DNA of 6,255 nucleotides from an uncultured Pseudomonadales bacterium. Lineage in GTDB: Bacteria > Pseudomonadota > Gammaproteobacteria > Pseudomonadales > Cellvibrionaceae. The stretch is taken from contig CALIUX010000199.1 in NCBI GenBank assembly GCA_938048505.1, positions 1 to 6,255 on the forward strand. Direction: 5' to 3'. Each line of letters opens with the position of its first letter. Position 1 is the first letter of the stretch. The position numbers were made by a program, and so were the translations under genes. Below the pieces are notes generated by a model. That model ran no database searches. It was given only the letters and a program-made list of their open reading frames with translations, and was not told the origin of the DNA. Shown piece after piece: positions 1-6,224 of the stretch.

Positions 1-78
1 GGCTTCTTGATCAATCAAAATGGTTATCTTCTCGCCGCAATAGGGGCAGTAAATAGTTTCTTCTTGAAGTAAAAACAT
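1..78 (-). CDS. CPXCG motif-containing cysteine-rich protein, 5' part only
   Basis: Reading the minus strand from ATG at 78 gives 26 codons open to the window edge. The peptide has YCPYCGEKI with the CPXCG motif at about residues 11-15, then ITILID. This matches the start of the small CPXCG-type cysteine-rich family, proteins of roughly 60-70 residues whose function is not established; the first CxxC pair probably binds metal together with a second cysteine pair further on, which lies outside the window. An AAGG lies just before the ATG, close for a Shine-Dalgarno, and TATATA/TACAAT stretches about 20-30 bases upstream could be a -10 box without a clear -35. It lies 109 bases downstream of the bioD stop on the same strand, so it could be read through from the biotin genes or have its own promoter. 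Family assignment rests on one short motif and the start context. Confidence 0.72.
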   Translation of the reverse strand, partial: MFLLQEETIYCPYCGEKITILIDQEA

Positions 79-122
79 AACCTTTTCTACCTATTGTATA
101 TATAACCGCTTAAAGGATTTTT

Positions 123-154
123 AGGGAAGTTGCTCAAGAGAGAAGTGACTCAAG
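123..154. repeat. Imperfect 16-bp tandem repeat
   Basis: Two adjacent 16-base copies, AGGGAAGTTGCTCAAG (123-138) and AGAGAAGTGACTCAAG (139-154), match at 13 of 16 positions. They lie just downstream of bioD. The second copy falls in the 17 codons that follow the bioD TGA in the same frame, and the first contains the next in-frame stop. No function is known; it may be a slippage duplication. Confidence 0.6.
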
Positions 155-190
155 ATTTAAGAAATCTCCAGCACACTGACTATTAGATCA
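134..190 (-). other. bioD: Probable lost 3' end of bioD beyond an in-frame TGA
   Basis: Downstream of the TGA at 190-188 the bioD frame reads SNSQCAGDFLNLESLLS and then TGA at 136-134. The ending DFLNLESLL resembles the C-terminal end of other BioD proteins (E. coli: KYINLALL, from memory). Seen directly: the open frame and its residues. Inferred: that it was once translated as part of BioD. Confidence 0.55.
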
Positions 191-811
191 TGGAGGGATA
201 ATACCCAAACACGGCGCAGGTAAACGCTGATGAAGGGATTCAATATTCTCCTCTAAATATGGCATAGGCTCAGCCAACGTATTAGCAACCCAGCCAGCCA
301 ACGGCACGCCATCGCGCATAATCGCTTCAGCGGTCAGCAAAGCATGATTCAAGCACCCCAAGCGCATACCGACTACAAGAATAACAGGGCTTTTTAAAGC
401 TACAGCGAGTTGACTCAAGCTTTCACGCTCATTAAGGGGAACACGCCACCCCCCTGCCCCCTCTACAATACAGACATCGGCCTTTTGCATCAGCACACCT
501 CTGCAAATACCTTCTATACGAGACAATTGTAAACGGCGATTTTCATACTGCGCGGCAATATGCGGCGCACAAGCACGCTCCAACGCAATGGGGTTAACCT
601 GAGAATACGGTAATGATGTTGTAGCAGCCGACTGTATTTGCAAGGCATCGTCATTCTGGAAAGTGCCCGCCTGTTCCTCACAGCCTGCTGCGACGGGCTT
701 CAACGCACATGTCGTCTTTCCCATCTGAGACAGCTTCTTTAAGACGCCAACAGCGACAACTGTTTTGCCTACATCCGTATCAGTACCCGTAATAAAAAAT
801 GGTTTTGCCAT
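188..811 (-). CDS. bioD: Dethiobiotin synthetase (possibly C-terminally truncated)
   Basis: BioD forms the ureido ring of dethiobiotin from 7,8-diaminopelargonate, CO2 and ATP in the cytoplasm, the step before BioB. The 207-residue product has the P-loop GTDTDVGKT at 9-17, KPVAAG at 38-43, EGAGGWRVP at 117-125 and GMRLGCLNHALLT at 148-160, all BioD hallmarks. The start is ATG at 811 (MAKPFFITGTD), where the family normally begins, but its Shine-Dalgarno is weak. The protein ends at LGIIPP, short of the usual C-terminus. After the TGA (190-188) the same frame continues for 17 codons, SNSQCAGDFLNLESLLS, to another TGA at 136-134. With the stop counted as a residue this totals 225, the length I recall for E. 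coli BioD, so the TGA looks like a premature stop. The active-site region is intact and the short form could still work. A 272-base gap separates it from bioHC, so it may have its own promoter. Confidence 0.95.
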   Translation of the reverse strand: MAKPFFITGTDTDVGKTVVAVGVLKKLSQMGKTTCALKPVAAGCEEQAGTFQNDDALQIQSAATTSLPYSQVNPIALERACAPHIAAQYENRRLQLSRIEGICRGVLMQKADVCIVEGAGGWRVPLNERESLSQLAVALKSPVILVVGMRLGCLNHALLTAEAIMRDGVPLAGWVANTLAEPMPYLEENIESLHQRLPAPCLGIIPP

Positions 812-823
812 AGTGCGATAATC

Positions 824-853
824 TTATTTGAATAGATATTTATTTGAATGGAT
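824..853. repeat. Direct repeat upstream of bioD, 16-base period
   Basis: TTATTTGAATAGAT (824-837) and TTATTTGAATGGAT (840-853) match at 13 of 14 positions, with a 16-base start-to-start distance. They lie 13-42 bases upstream of the bioD ATG, where a regulator or promoter could sit, but no known operator is recognised. Simple local duplication is equally possible. Confidence 0.55.
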
Positions 854-934
854 GAAAGTGGCGTAGCCAACTGAAATTAACTATAAAAACAGCTCCACCG
901 CTTTAAAAGAGTTTTTCTTGTCACGTCTTAATGT

Positions 935-991
935 TTAGCTGCCTTAAATTATTTACCTATCTTAAAAGTGTAACCGTATTAGCTGCCTTAA
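935..991. repeat. Perfect 13-bp direct repeat in the bioHC-bioD gap
   Basis: TTAGCTGCCTTAA occurs at 935-947 and again at 979-991, 44 bases apart start to start. Both lie in the noncoding 812-1083 gap, which otherwise holds only very short open frames and no convincing promoter or terminator. Function is unknown; it could be a remnant of a duplication or paired binding sites. Confidence 0.5.
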
Positions 992-1083
992 CTGTCACTG
1001 ACTGAATGGGTTTTTAGAGCACCTGTATTTCAATCAACATCAAAAGCACTTAAATTACTTAATAATGCGAATAAGCATTCATA

Positions 1084-2706
1084 TCAGGCCGGTTTAGATA
1101 ACGAAAGCAACAACACATCATAAGTGACGCTAAACCCTTCTTGCTCTGGCTGAGAAAGACGATAGGCAGATTCCAATGCTTTCAGCTTAGAGGATGTCAT
1201 CAAGCCTTTGGGGGCAGCATCGTGACTATTGTGCGCACCAATACCCTTGAGCTCTTTTAAGATGGGCATCATTTTAGGATAGGTAAATACCTCGGGCGCC
1301 TGTTGAATCTGGTCGATCACCAAGCCACTTTGCTCAATTGCTTGGCAAAGGCTCGCTCTTGATGCAAAGCCATTAACATGAACATACGCATCAACCGCCA
1401 ACCAAGCCTGCTTAAGCTCATGCAATGTACCTGGCCCCAGCGTAGCAATAATCGCTTGGCCGCCCGGTTTGAGTACACGGTAGCATTCTGCAAATAGACG
1501 ATTGATATCATTACACCACTGCACTGCAAGACTCGAGACAATGCCATCGAAACTGGCTTGCGCAAAGGGCAACGATTCAGCATCTGCAACAACACCCGTT
1601 TGTATGCGAGATGACGTCACGGCCTGTTTAAGCATACCTTCTGCAATATCCAATGCGGTCAGACAAGCACCTTGCTGTATCAGAGCATGACTCAAAGAGC
1701 CGGTTCCAGCACCGAGGTCTAAGACCTCTTTACCTGAAAAGCCTTTATCGGGAAGACTTGTAGCAGCATGAATCACTCGTTGAGCAATATGCTTTTGTAC
1801 GTGCGAAAACGTATCATATGTTGTTGCAGCCTGACTAAAAGCGCTCGCAACACGCTGCTTATCGTACTTGGCTGTATGGGTTTGAATAAAAACCGTTATG
1901 GCACGCGCCAATTCAGCAGGGCGCTCTAAGGGAATGCAATGGCTGGAGTGCGTAATCGTATGTAGTACACCTGAATAATGCTGACGCGCAGCTAATGGCA
2001 CTAGCGCGTCGCCATCGGCTTGAATATAGCATTGTGGAGGTATGATTTTCGCAACAACAGGCCGCATATCACGCGCAAGCCAATGCAATGAAGCCAACCA
2101 AGATATTTGCTGATCAGATGTCGGGGCAACTAACTGTAGGCGCATGGTCTTACGCAAGCTGCGCATATCATGGGCGCCAGATGCCTGCAGCGCTGTAAAG
2201 CGTTTAAAAGTTGCAGGAGCATCAGCCTCGAAATCCGATAAAAAAGCATCGAAGTCTGCCCGCTTCATTCCTGTGGCAGGTGTTACATCAGTGATCTCAT
2301 CGTCACATAAGCAACTTTTTGAGGGGCACTCGCAAGTAGACCCTATCGCTTGCTGAACAAAACAAGGGTTTGTCGCAACGCCTATTAAACCTGCAATATT
2401 CAGGTCTGATGAAGCTGCTAATGCCATAGCCACTTTGCCACCTAAAGACCAGCCAGCAATAAATATATGTGCGTCAGACAACTCTTTCTGAATAAGCACT
2501 TTGCAGGCTTCTACAAAATGCTCAAATGACTGTGAAGGCTGCGTATTAGCGCCGCAACCAGGCAATTCAATCGCAACAACAGAATAGTCAGATAGATGCC
2601 CCGCTAGAGGCCGCCATACGTCAGCATGCGCCCCCCAACCATGAATACAGAGCAATATTGGAGCATGATCGTCCTGACTACGCTGCAGCCAGTGTAGTGC
2701 TAGCAT
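1084..2706 (-). CDS. bioHC: Bifunctional BioHC: pimeloyl-ACP methyl ester esterase fused to malonyl-ACP O-methyltransferase
   Basis: One 540-residue frame joins the two enzymes that open and close the pimeloyl stage. BioC uses SAM to methylate malonyl-ACP so fatty acid synthesis can elongate it; BioH then hydrolyses the methyl ester of pimeloyl-ACP. Residues 1 to about 278 are an alpha/beta hydrolase: oxyanion motif HGWG (22-25), nucleophile elbow GWSLGG with Ser87, and by alignment from memory to E. coli BioH, Asp233 (in GDALVP) and His256 (in SSHCIP). Residues about 282-540 are BioC: SAM motif VLDLGAGTG (328-336), AVQWC (394-398), YRVLKPGG (409-416), QAWLAVDA (433-440) and KGIGA (487-491). 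Oddity: a roughly 24-residue insert at about 119-143 in the BioH part carries CECPSKSCLC (C125, C127, C132, C134). The ATG overlaps the bioF end by 7 bases and has a GAGG upstream, implying translational coupling. There is no sign of disruption. Confidence 0.95.
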   Translation of the reverse strand: MLALHWLQRSQDDHAPILLCIHGWGAHADVWRPLAGHLSDYSVVAIELPGCGANTQPSQSFEHFVEACKVLIQKELSDAHIFIAGWSLGGKVAMALAASSDLNIAGLIGVATNPCFVQQAIGSTCECPSKSCLCDDEITDVTPATGMKRADFDAFLSDFEADAPATFKRFTALQASGAHDMRSLRKTMRLQLVAPTSDQQISWLASLHWLARDMRPVVAKIIPPQCYIQADGDALVPLAARQHYSGVLHTITHSSHCIPLERPAELARAITVFIQTHTAKYDKQRVASAFSQAATTYDTFSHVQKHIAQRVIHAATSLPDKGFSGKEVLDLGAGTGSLSHALIQQGACLTALDIAEGMLKQAVTSSRIQTGVVADAESLPFAQASFDGIVSSLAVQWCNDINRLFAECYRVLKPGGQAIIATLGPGTLHELKQAWLAVDAYVHVNGFASRASLCQAIEQSGLVIDQIQQAPEVFTYPKMMPILKELKGIGAHNSHDAAPKGLMTSSKLKALESAYRLSQPEQEGFSVTYDVLLLSLSKPA

Positions 2707-3917
2707 GCCCCATCCTCTGAGTGACTCAAAACGGCTTCACAAGCCGCCTGAAGTGCTCGCAACAGCGCATCGATTTGTTGCGTTGTATGGGAAGCGCTCA
2801 GCGTAATGCGTAAACGTGATGTGCCTGCAGGTACGGTGGGCGGGCGAATTGCTGCGACCCAAAAGCCCGATGCATGCAAATGCTGTGAAATTTTCATAGC
2901 CGCCTCAGTGCAACCAATCAGCAGTGGCTGAATAGCCGTATCTGAAGGCAATAACTGATAAGCCGGATGCTTCGCTAAAAGAGGTTTAATATGGCGCTTA
3001 AAGTACATGATATTTTCATTTAAAGACTGCCGGTGCTCTGGCATAGCACGCATAGTATTGATATTTGCCAAGCTTGCCGCTGCAACAGCTGGTGGCAAAG
3101 CCGTCGTATAAATATAAGGCCTAGAGAATTGCATCAATGTATCAATCAATACTTTGCTGCCCGCAACAAATGCACCATAGCTGCCAATCGCTTTACCTAA
3201 TGTACCCATATACACCGGCACATCTTCAGGGGACAACTGGTGTGCCGAAACACTGCCTGCACCCTCACTTACACAGCCAAAACCATGCGCATCATCCACC
3301 ACCAAAATAGCATTGTAGGTTTTGGCTAGCTGGGCTAATTGGCGCAATGGAGCAAAATCACCATCCATACTAAAGACACCATCGGTCACCAATAAAGAAT
3401 GCGGTGGTGCTTTTTTTAATAAGGCTTCACAGTGTGCAAGATCATTATGACGATAACGAAAAAACTGCTTCTAACCATTTTGCTGGCAACTTAACTGGCA
3501 GGCATCAACCAATGATGCATGATTCAGTTTATCCGCAATAATATGCTGAGATGGGCCTGCTAGAGCAGTGATCAGGCCGATATTGGCCATATAGCCAGTC
3601 GAAAAAAGTAGCGCACTTTCTCGCCCTGTCGTATGAGCTAATGCCGCTTCAAGGGCTTGGTGGTAACGACTATGACCACTGACCAAATGCGAAGCACCAC
3701 TGCCAACGCCTTCACCAATCGCAACATCAGACATTGCTTGGCGCGCTTGGGCATGGCCAGCTAAGCCTAGATAATCGTTACTGCAAAAGTTAACAAGGCT
3801 TTGAGCATCAACATTTTGATGCACGCTAGCAGCCCCTTTCACCGTGCGGCGATGACGATGAAGCCCAACCGCTTTACGCTGCTCTAGGCGTTGACTTAAA
3901 AAATCATCAAAAGACAC
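2700..3917 (-). pseudogene. bioF: 8-amino-7-oxononanoate (KAPA) synthase interrupted by an in-frame TAG
   Basis: BioF is a PLP enzyme condensing pimeloyl-ACP (or -CoA) with L-alanine to give KAPA. The frame opens with GTG at 3917, because an upstream in-frame TAG and the lack of any nearer ATG leave no better start; AGAAG six bases ahead is a modest Shine-Dalgarno. It reads 148 codons, meets TAG at 3473-3471, and continues in the same frame to TAG at 2702-2700, 405 codon positions in all (E. coli BioF about 384). Before the stop: FCSNDYLGLA (44-53), GSGASHLVSGHS (72-83), FSTGYMANIG (105-114), HASLVDA (133-139). After it: FRYRHNDLAH, then DGVFSMDGD (179-187), VVDDAHG (206-212), GTLGKAIG with the PLP lysine at about 242, and AAIRPPTVPAGTSRLR near the end. 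Because both halves are conserved BioF and in frame, this is one gene with a nonsense codon, not two genes. The stop separates substrate-binding parts from the PLP lysine, so unsuppressed product should be inactive. A sequencing error is an alternative. Confidence 0.92.
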
Positions 3918-3961
3918 AAAAGGCTTCTATCAATACATTTATCTGAGATTCGCGAAAGCAC

Positions 3962-5041
3962 CTAGGCTTGATGGAAAAGCGCATCACCCTTTTTATCACC
4001 AGCAGCAAGATGACTAGACGCTAATGGTTCATACACTTGAACCGCAGCAGGCTCTTCTTTTGGGGCTTGCTCTGGCGCAACAAAGGCTTCTGGCTCAATA
4101 CCCAAACGGTTAAATAGCTGTCGGTCAGAATCGGCTTCAGGATTTGCTGTGGTCAACAGCTTTTCACCATAAAAAATAGAGTTTGCACCCGCAAGAAAAG
4201 CCATTGCTTGCATTTCATCACTCATGGTTTCGCGGCCAGCAGAAAGACGTACATAAGAGGCAGGCATAAGAATACGCGCTACAGCAATCGTGCGAATAAA
4301 CTCAAAAGGATCTAAATCTTCTTCATTCTCTAATGGCGTACCAGCTACTTTCACCAACATATTGATCGGAACCGATTCTGGGTGATCGTCCATATTCGCA
4401 AGCTCTACAAGTAAACCAGCGCGATCCTTCTGCTCTTCTCCCATTCCTACAATGCCACCACAACAGACTTTCATGCCCGCATGACGCACATTAGCAAGGG
4501 TATTCAAACGATCTTGATAAGAACGTGTTGTGATAATACAGCCATAATATTCAGGTGATGTATCGAGATTATGATTATAGTAATCCAGACCAGCATCAGC
4601 TAAAGATTGCGCTTGCTGCTGATCCAACATACCTAAGGTCATACAGGTCTCAAGACCTAAGGATTTCACCTCACGCACCATATCTGTGACAATATCCATA
4701 TCGCGGCCATTGGGTGAGCGCCATGCTGCGCCCATGCAAAAGCGAGTCGCACCCTTTTCTTTGGCTTGCTTAGCTTCCTCTAGTACTTTTTGCACCGCCA
4801 TCAAGCGCTCACGCTCTAGCCCCGTATTGTAACGGGAGGCCTGTGGGCAATAGGCGCAATCTTCTGGGCATGCACCAGTTTTAATGGAGCATAATGTGCT
4901 GACTTGTACTTGATTAGGGTCAAAGTAACGACGATGTACCGTTTGCGCTTGAAAAAGCAGATCATTAAAAGGTAAATTAAAGAGTGCAAGAACTTCTTCA
5001 CGACGCCAATCGTGGCGCAAGACATCTGTTGTATTTGTCAT
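3962..5041 (-). CDS. bioB: Biotin synthase (radical SAM)
   Basis: BioB inserts sulfur into dethiobiotin, the last step of the pathway, using SAM radical chemistry. The 359-residue protein has the radical-SAM [4Fe-4S] motif [10 protein letters not shown] (C58, C62, C65). The [2Fe-2S] ligands by alignment from memory to E. coli are C102 in RFCMGAAW, C133 in ETCMTLG, C193 in [12 protein letters not shown] and R265 in [18 protein letters not shown] (154-164), where substrate-contacting Asn and Asp residues lie, is intact. Two extra cysteines are visible: C194 beside the cluster ligand, and C168 in YGCIITTR, where other proteins I recall have Asn. The tail after about 318, rich in Glu, Ala and Pro, is nonconserved. 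ATG at 5041 fits the family N-terminus, though the Shine-Dalgarno is weak. It is the first gene of the minus-strand cluster, 44 bases ahead of bioF, and sits directly behind the putative BirA operator, so biotin repression is expected. Confidence 0.98.
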   Translation of the reverse strand: MTNTTDVLRHDWRREEVLALFNLPFNDLLFQAQTVHRRYFDPNQVQVSTLCSIKTGACPEDCAYCPQASRYNTGLERERLMAVQKVLEEAKQAKEKGATRFCMGAAWRSPNGRDMDIVTDMVREVKSLGLETCMTLGMLDQQQAQSLADAGLDYYNHNLDTSPEYYGCIITTRSYQDRLNTLANVRHAGMKVCCGGIVGMGEEQKDRAGLLVELANMDDHPESVPINMLVKVAGTPLENEEDLDPFEFIRTIAVARILMPASYVRLSAGRETMSDEMQAMAFLAGANSIFYGEKLLTTANPEADSDRQLFNRLGIEPEAFVAPEQAPKEEPAAVQVYEPLASSHLAAGDKKGDALFHQA

Positions 5042-5077
5042 AACAATTAGGCAAGCATAGTAACCAAAGGAATGGGT

Positions 5078-5105
5078 ATGGTAAGCAGCAATGCACCCTT
5101 GTCAA
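5078..5105 (-). promoter_or_regulatory. Putative promoter of the bioB cluster
   Basis: On the minus strand a perfect -35 box TTGACA (5105-5100) is followed after 16 bases by TACCAT (5083-5078), matching four of six positions of the -10 consensus. Transcription would start near 5071, giving a leader of about 30 bases before the bioB ATG. The -35 lies inside the arm of the inverted repeat read as the BirA operator, so repressor binding would block it. The -10 is weak, so this is a moderate call. Confidence 0.5.
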
Positions 5106-5132
5106 CTTTTTAATGATGAAAAAGTTGACAAG
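5098..5132. promoter_or_regulatory. Putative BirA (biotin repressor) operator, perfect palindrome
   Basis: CTTGTCAACTTTTT (5098-5111) and AAAAAGTTGACAAG (5119-5132) are perfect inverted 14-base arms around the 7-base loop AATGATG. Read as half-sites, this is TTGTCAACT (5099-5107), 15 bases, AGTTGACAA (5123-5131). The established BirA consensus in proteobacteria is TTGTAAACC, about 14-16 bases, GGTTTACAA, so each half differs at two positions, symmetrically. Its place directly ahead of bioB, over the -35 box, supports the call. It also covers the comF start codons, so comF may share the control. The repeat could instead, or in addition, form an RNA hairpin at the comF start. Confidence 0.78.
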
Positions 5133-5937
5133 GCAATCAAGCAAACAGGCCATCACGCGAATATGGCACCGAACACTACAGCAAGCACTGCAGGTAGAAT
5201 GCCTGCTCTGCCACGAGCCAAGTAACCACACTCTTGTACTGTGTGACGCCTGCATTGCACTAATGCAAACGCACCACACGCCTTGCCGCATGTGCGCGCT
5301 ACCACTTAACGGGCTGCCATTTAAAAAGCAAAAGCCCCCTCATGCAAAACCTCAAGAAACCATAGCATTATGCGGTGACTGCCTAAAACACCCCAAGCCC
5401 TTTCAAAATACCTATGCCCCTTTGCTTTACCAGTATCCCGTCAATAGCTTGATCAAGCTGTTTAAATTGAAAGGGCAGCAGCAACTGACGCAGTTTTGGG
5501 TACAAAAAATAATCGAAACGTTGAATATAGCGATTAAAACAACACCTAAATCGACATGCAAAACAACATCGAGCAGCTCACTATTCGACACCGACACACT
5601 GATTGTGCCGATTCCAAGCCACCGAAATGCCCTAGCGCGCAAAGGATTTTCCCATTCGCACCTACTAGCCTCTGAAATGGCGACACGCCTACAACTTCAA
5701 ACCAAGCCACTGCTTTACTGCACCCGCCCACATATAAACCAAAAGACACTTGATAAAGAAGGTCGAAAACGTAATTTAAAAAGCCTATACCGCTCTTATG
5801 AACCAATACAAGGCAGGTCAATTTTATTAGTAGATGATGTCATCACCACTGGGGCGACCGTAACCAGCGCTAGTTTAGCGTTATTAGAAGCGGGAGCTGA
5901 ACGCATAGATATTTGTGCTATTGCTCGCACACCTTAA
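5113..5937 (+). CDS. comF: ComF/GntX family phosphoribosyltransferase-like protein
   Basis: The 274-residue protein has four CxxC pairs (C30/C33, C44/C47, C58/C61, C87/C90), typical of the metal-binding N-terminal part of ComF proteins. A phosphoribosyltransferase domain follows, with PIPSHRNALARKGFSHSHLLA (166-186), KEGRKRNLKSLY (215-226) and the PRPP loop ILLVDDVITTGAT (237-249, D241/D242). ComF relatives take part in DNA uptake during transformation or in use of external DNA; the biochemical activity is unsettled. It is cytoplasmic, with no signal peptide. It runs somewhat long for the family, with an N-terminal extension and a Thr/Ser/Lys-rich stretch at about 143-158 that looks like a flexible loop. 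ATG at 5113 or 5116 is the only reasonable start before the first cysteine pair. No Shine-Dalgarno is visible, and the start lies in the loop of the operator palindrome; TTG at 5125 is a less likely alternative. The gene is divergent from bioB and ends in TAA. Confidence 0.9.
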   Translation: MMKKLTRQSSKQAITRIWHRTLQQALQVECLLCHEPSNHTLVLCDACIALMQTHHTPCRMCALPLNGLPFKKQKPPHAKPQETIALCGDCLKHPKPFQNTYAPLLYQYPVNSLIKLFKLKGQQQLTQFWVQKIIETLNIAIKTTPKSTCKTTSSSSLFDTDTLIVPIPSHRNALARKGFSHSHLLASEMATRLQLQTKPLLYCTRPHINQKTLDKEGRKRNLKSLYRSYEPIQGRSILLVDDVITTGATVTSASLALLEAGAERIDICAIARTP

Positions 5938-5965
5938 TTAGCTCATATGCCTGACAATAAGAATC

Positions 5966-6067
5966 GAGGCCAAAGCATTTAAACCATTATATTTAAAAAT
6001 GGACTCCAAGGGTTATCTAAAGACTTTTACCTATTCTTTCTTAACAGAAAGATAAAGGAATGGCCTC
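5966..6067. repeat. Long-range inverted repeat with inner stems downstream of comF
   Basis: GAGGCCA (5966-5972) is exactly complementary in reverse to TGGCCTC (6061-6067), enclosing 88 bases. Inside are two further short inverted repeats: CCATT (5984-5988) with AATGG (5998-6002), and a TCTTTC/GAAAGA stem around 6035-6052. The nested layout could fold as one RNA after comF, perhaps protecting or ending the transcript, or it could be the remnant of a small repeat element. The stems are short and chance is not excluded. Confidence 0.35.
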
Positions 6068-6107
6068 AACCACATAGAACAAAAAAATCTAAAACCAAAA
6101 GAAAAGG

Positions 6108-6224
6108 ATGTGCGCAAAGAATATAAATATCAGGAACATGACAGATTTAAGACAAAATGTGATGCCGGACATATCAGTTAATTTTTTTGCTATGGAAAAT
6201 CTTCTACTGCACCATAATAGATAA
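6108..6224 (+). CDS. Possible small open frame, 38 codons, unrecognised
   Basis: ATG at 6108 opens a 38-codon frame ending in TAA. An internal ATG at 6138, preceded by CAGGAAC as a fair Shine-Dalgarno, would give 28 residues starting MTDLRQNVMPDISVN. The predicted peptide has no motif, signal sequence or membrane segment that I recognise. AT-rich noncoding DNA yields frames of this length by chance, so it is listed only for completeness. Confidence 0.12.
   Translation: MCAKNINIRNMTDLRQNVMPDISVNFFAMENLLLHHNR

Noticed and set aside
153..167. AGATTT-AAG-AAATCT palindrome as a bioD terminator
   Set aside because: The 6-bp AT-rich stem has no T-run after it on the minus strand, and it lies in the readable bioD tail.
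848..874. Eight-codon frame starting ATGGATGAA as a leader peptide
   Set aside because: It is on the plus strand, pointing away from bioD, with no gene ahead of it and no ribosome site.
1060..1080. AATGC/GCATT hairpin after bioHC as a terminator
   Set aside because: The stem has only five pairs and no T-run follows; it is too weak to support.
1317..2356. Open frames of 62-92 codons on either strand inside bioHC
   Set aside because: They lie over strongly conserved BioHC codons and give unrecognisable peptides, so they are shadows of the real gene.
3471..3473. TAG read as pyrrolysine or another recoded amino acid
   Set aside because: bioB and bioF both end in TAG as an ordinary terminator in this window, and BioF is not a pyrrolysine-type enzyme.
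2700..3917. bioF as two separate genes or a programmed frameshift
   Set aside because: Both parts lie in the same frame with only TAG between them, and the second part has no ATG or ribosome site at its head. A frameshift is not needed and two independent genes would split one conserved domain.
4816..5821. Open frames of 69-97 codons overlapping bioB and comF
   Set aside because: They are out of frame with, or antisense to, bioB and comF, whose motifs are clear; the peptides show no motif.
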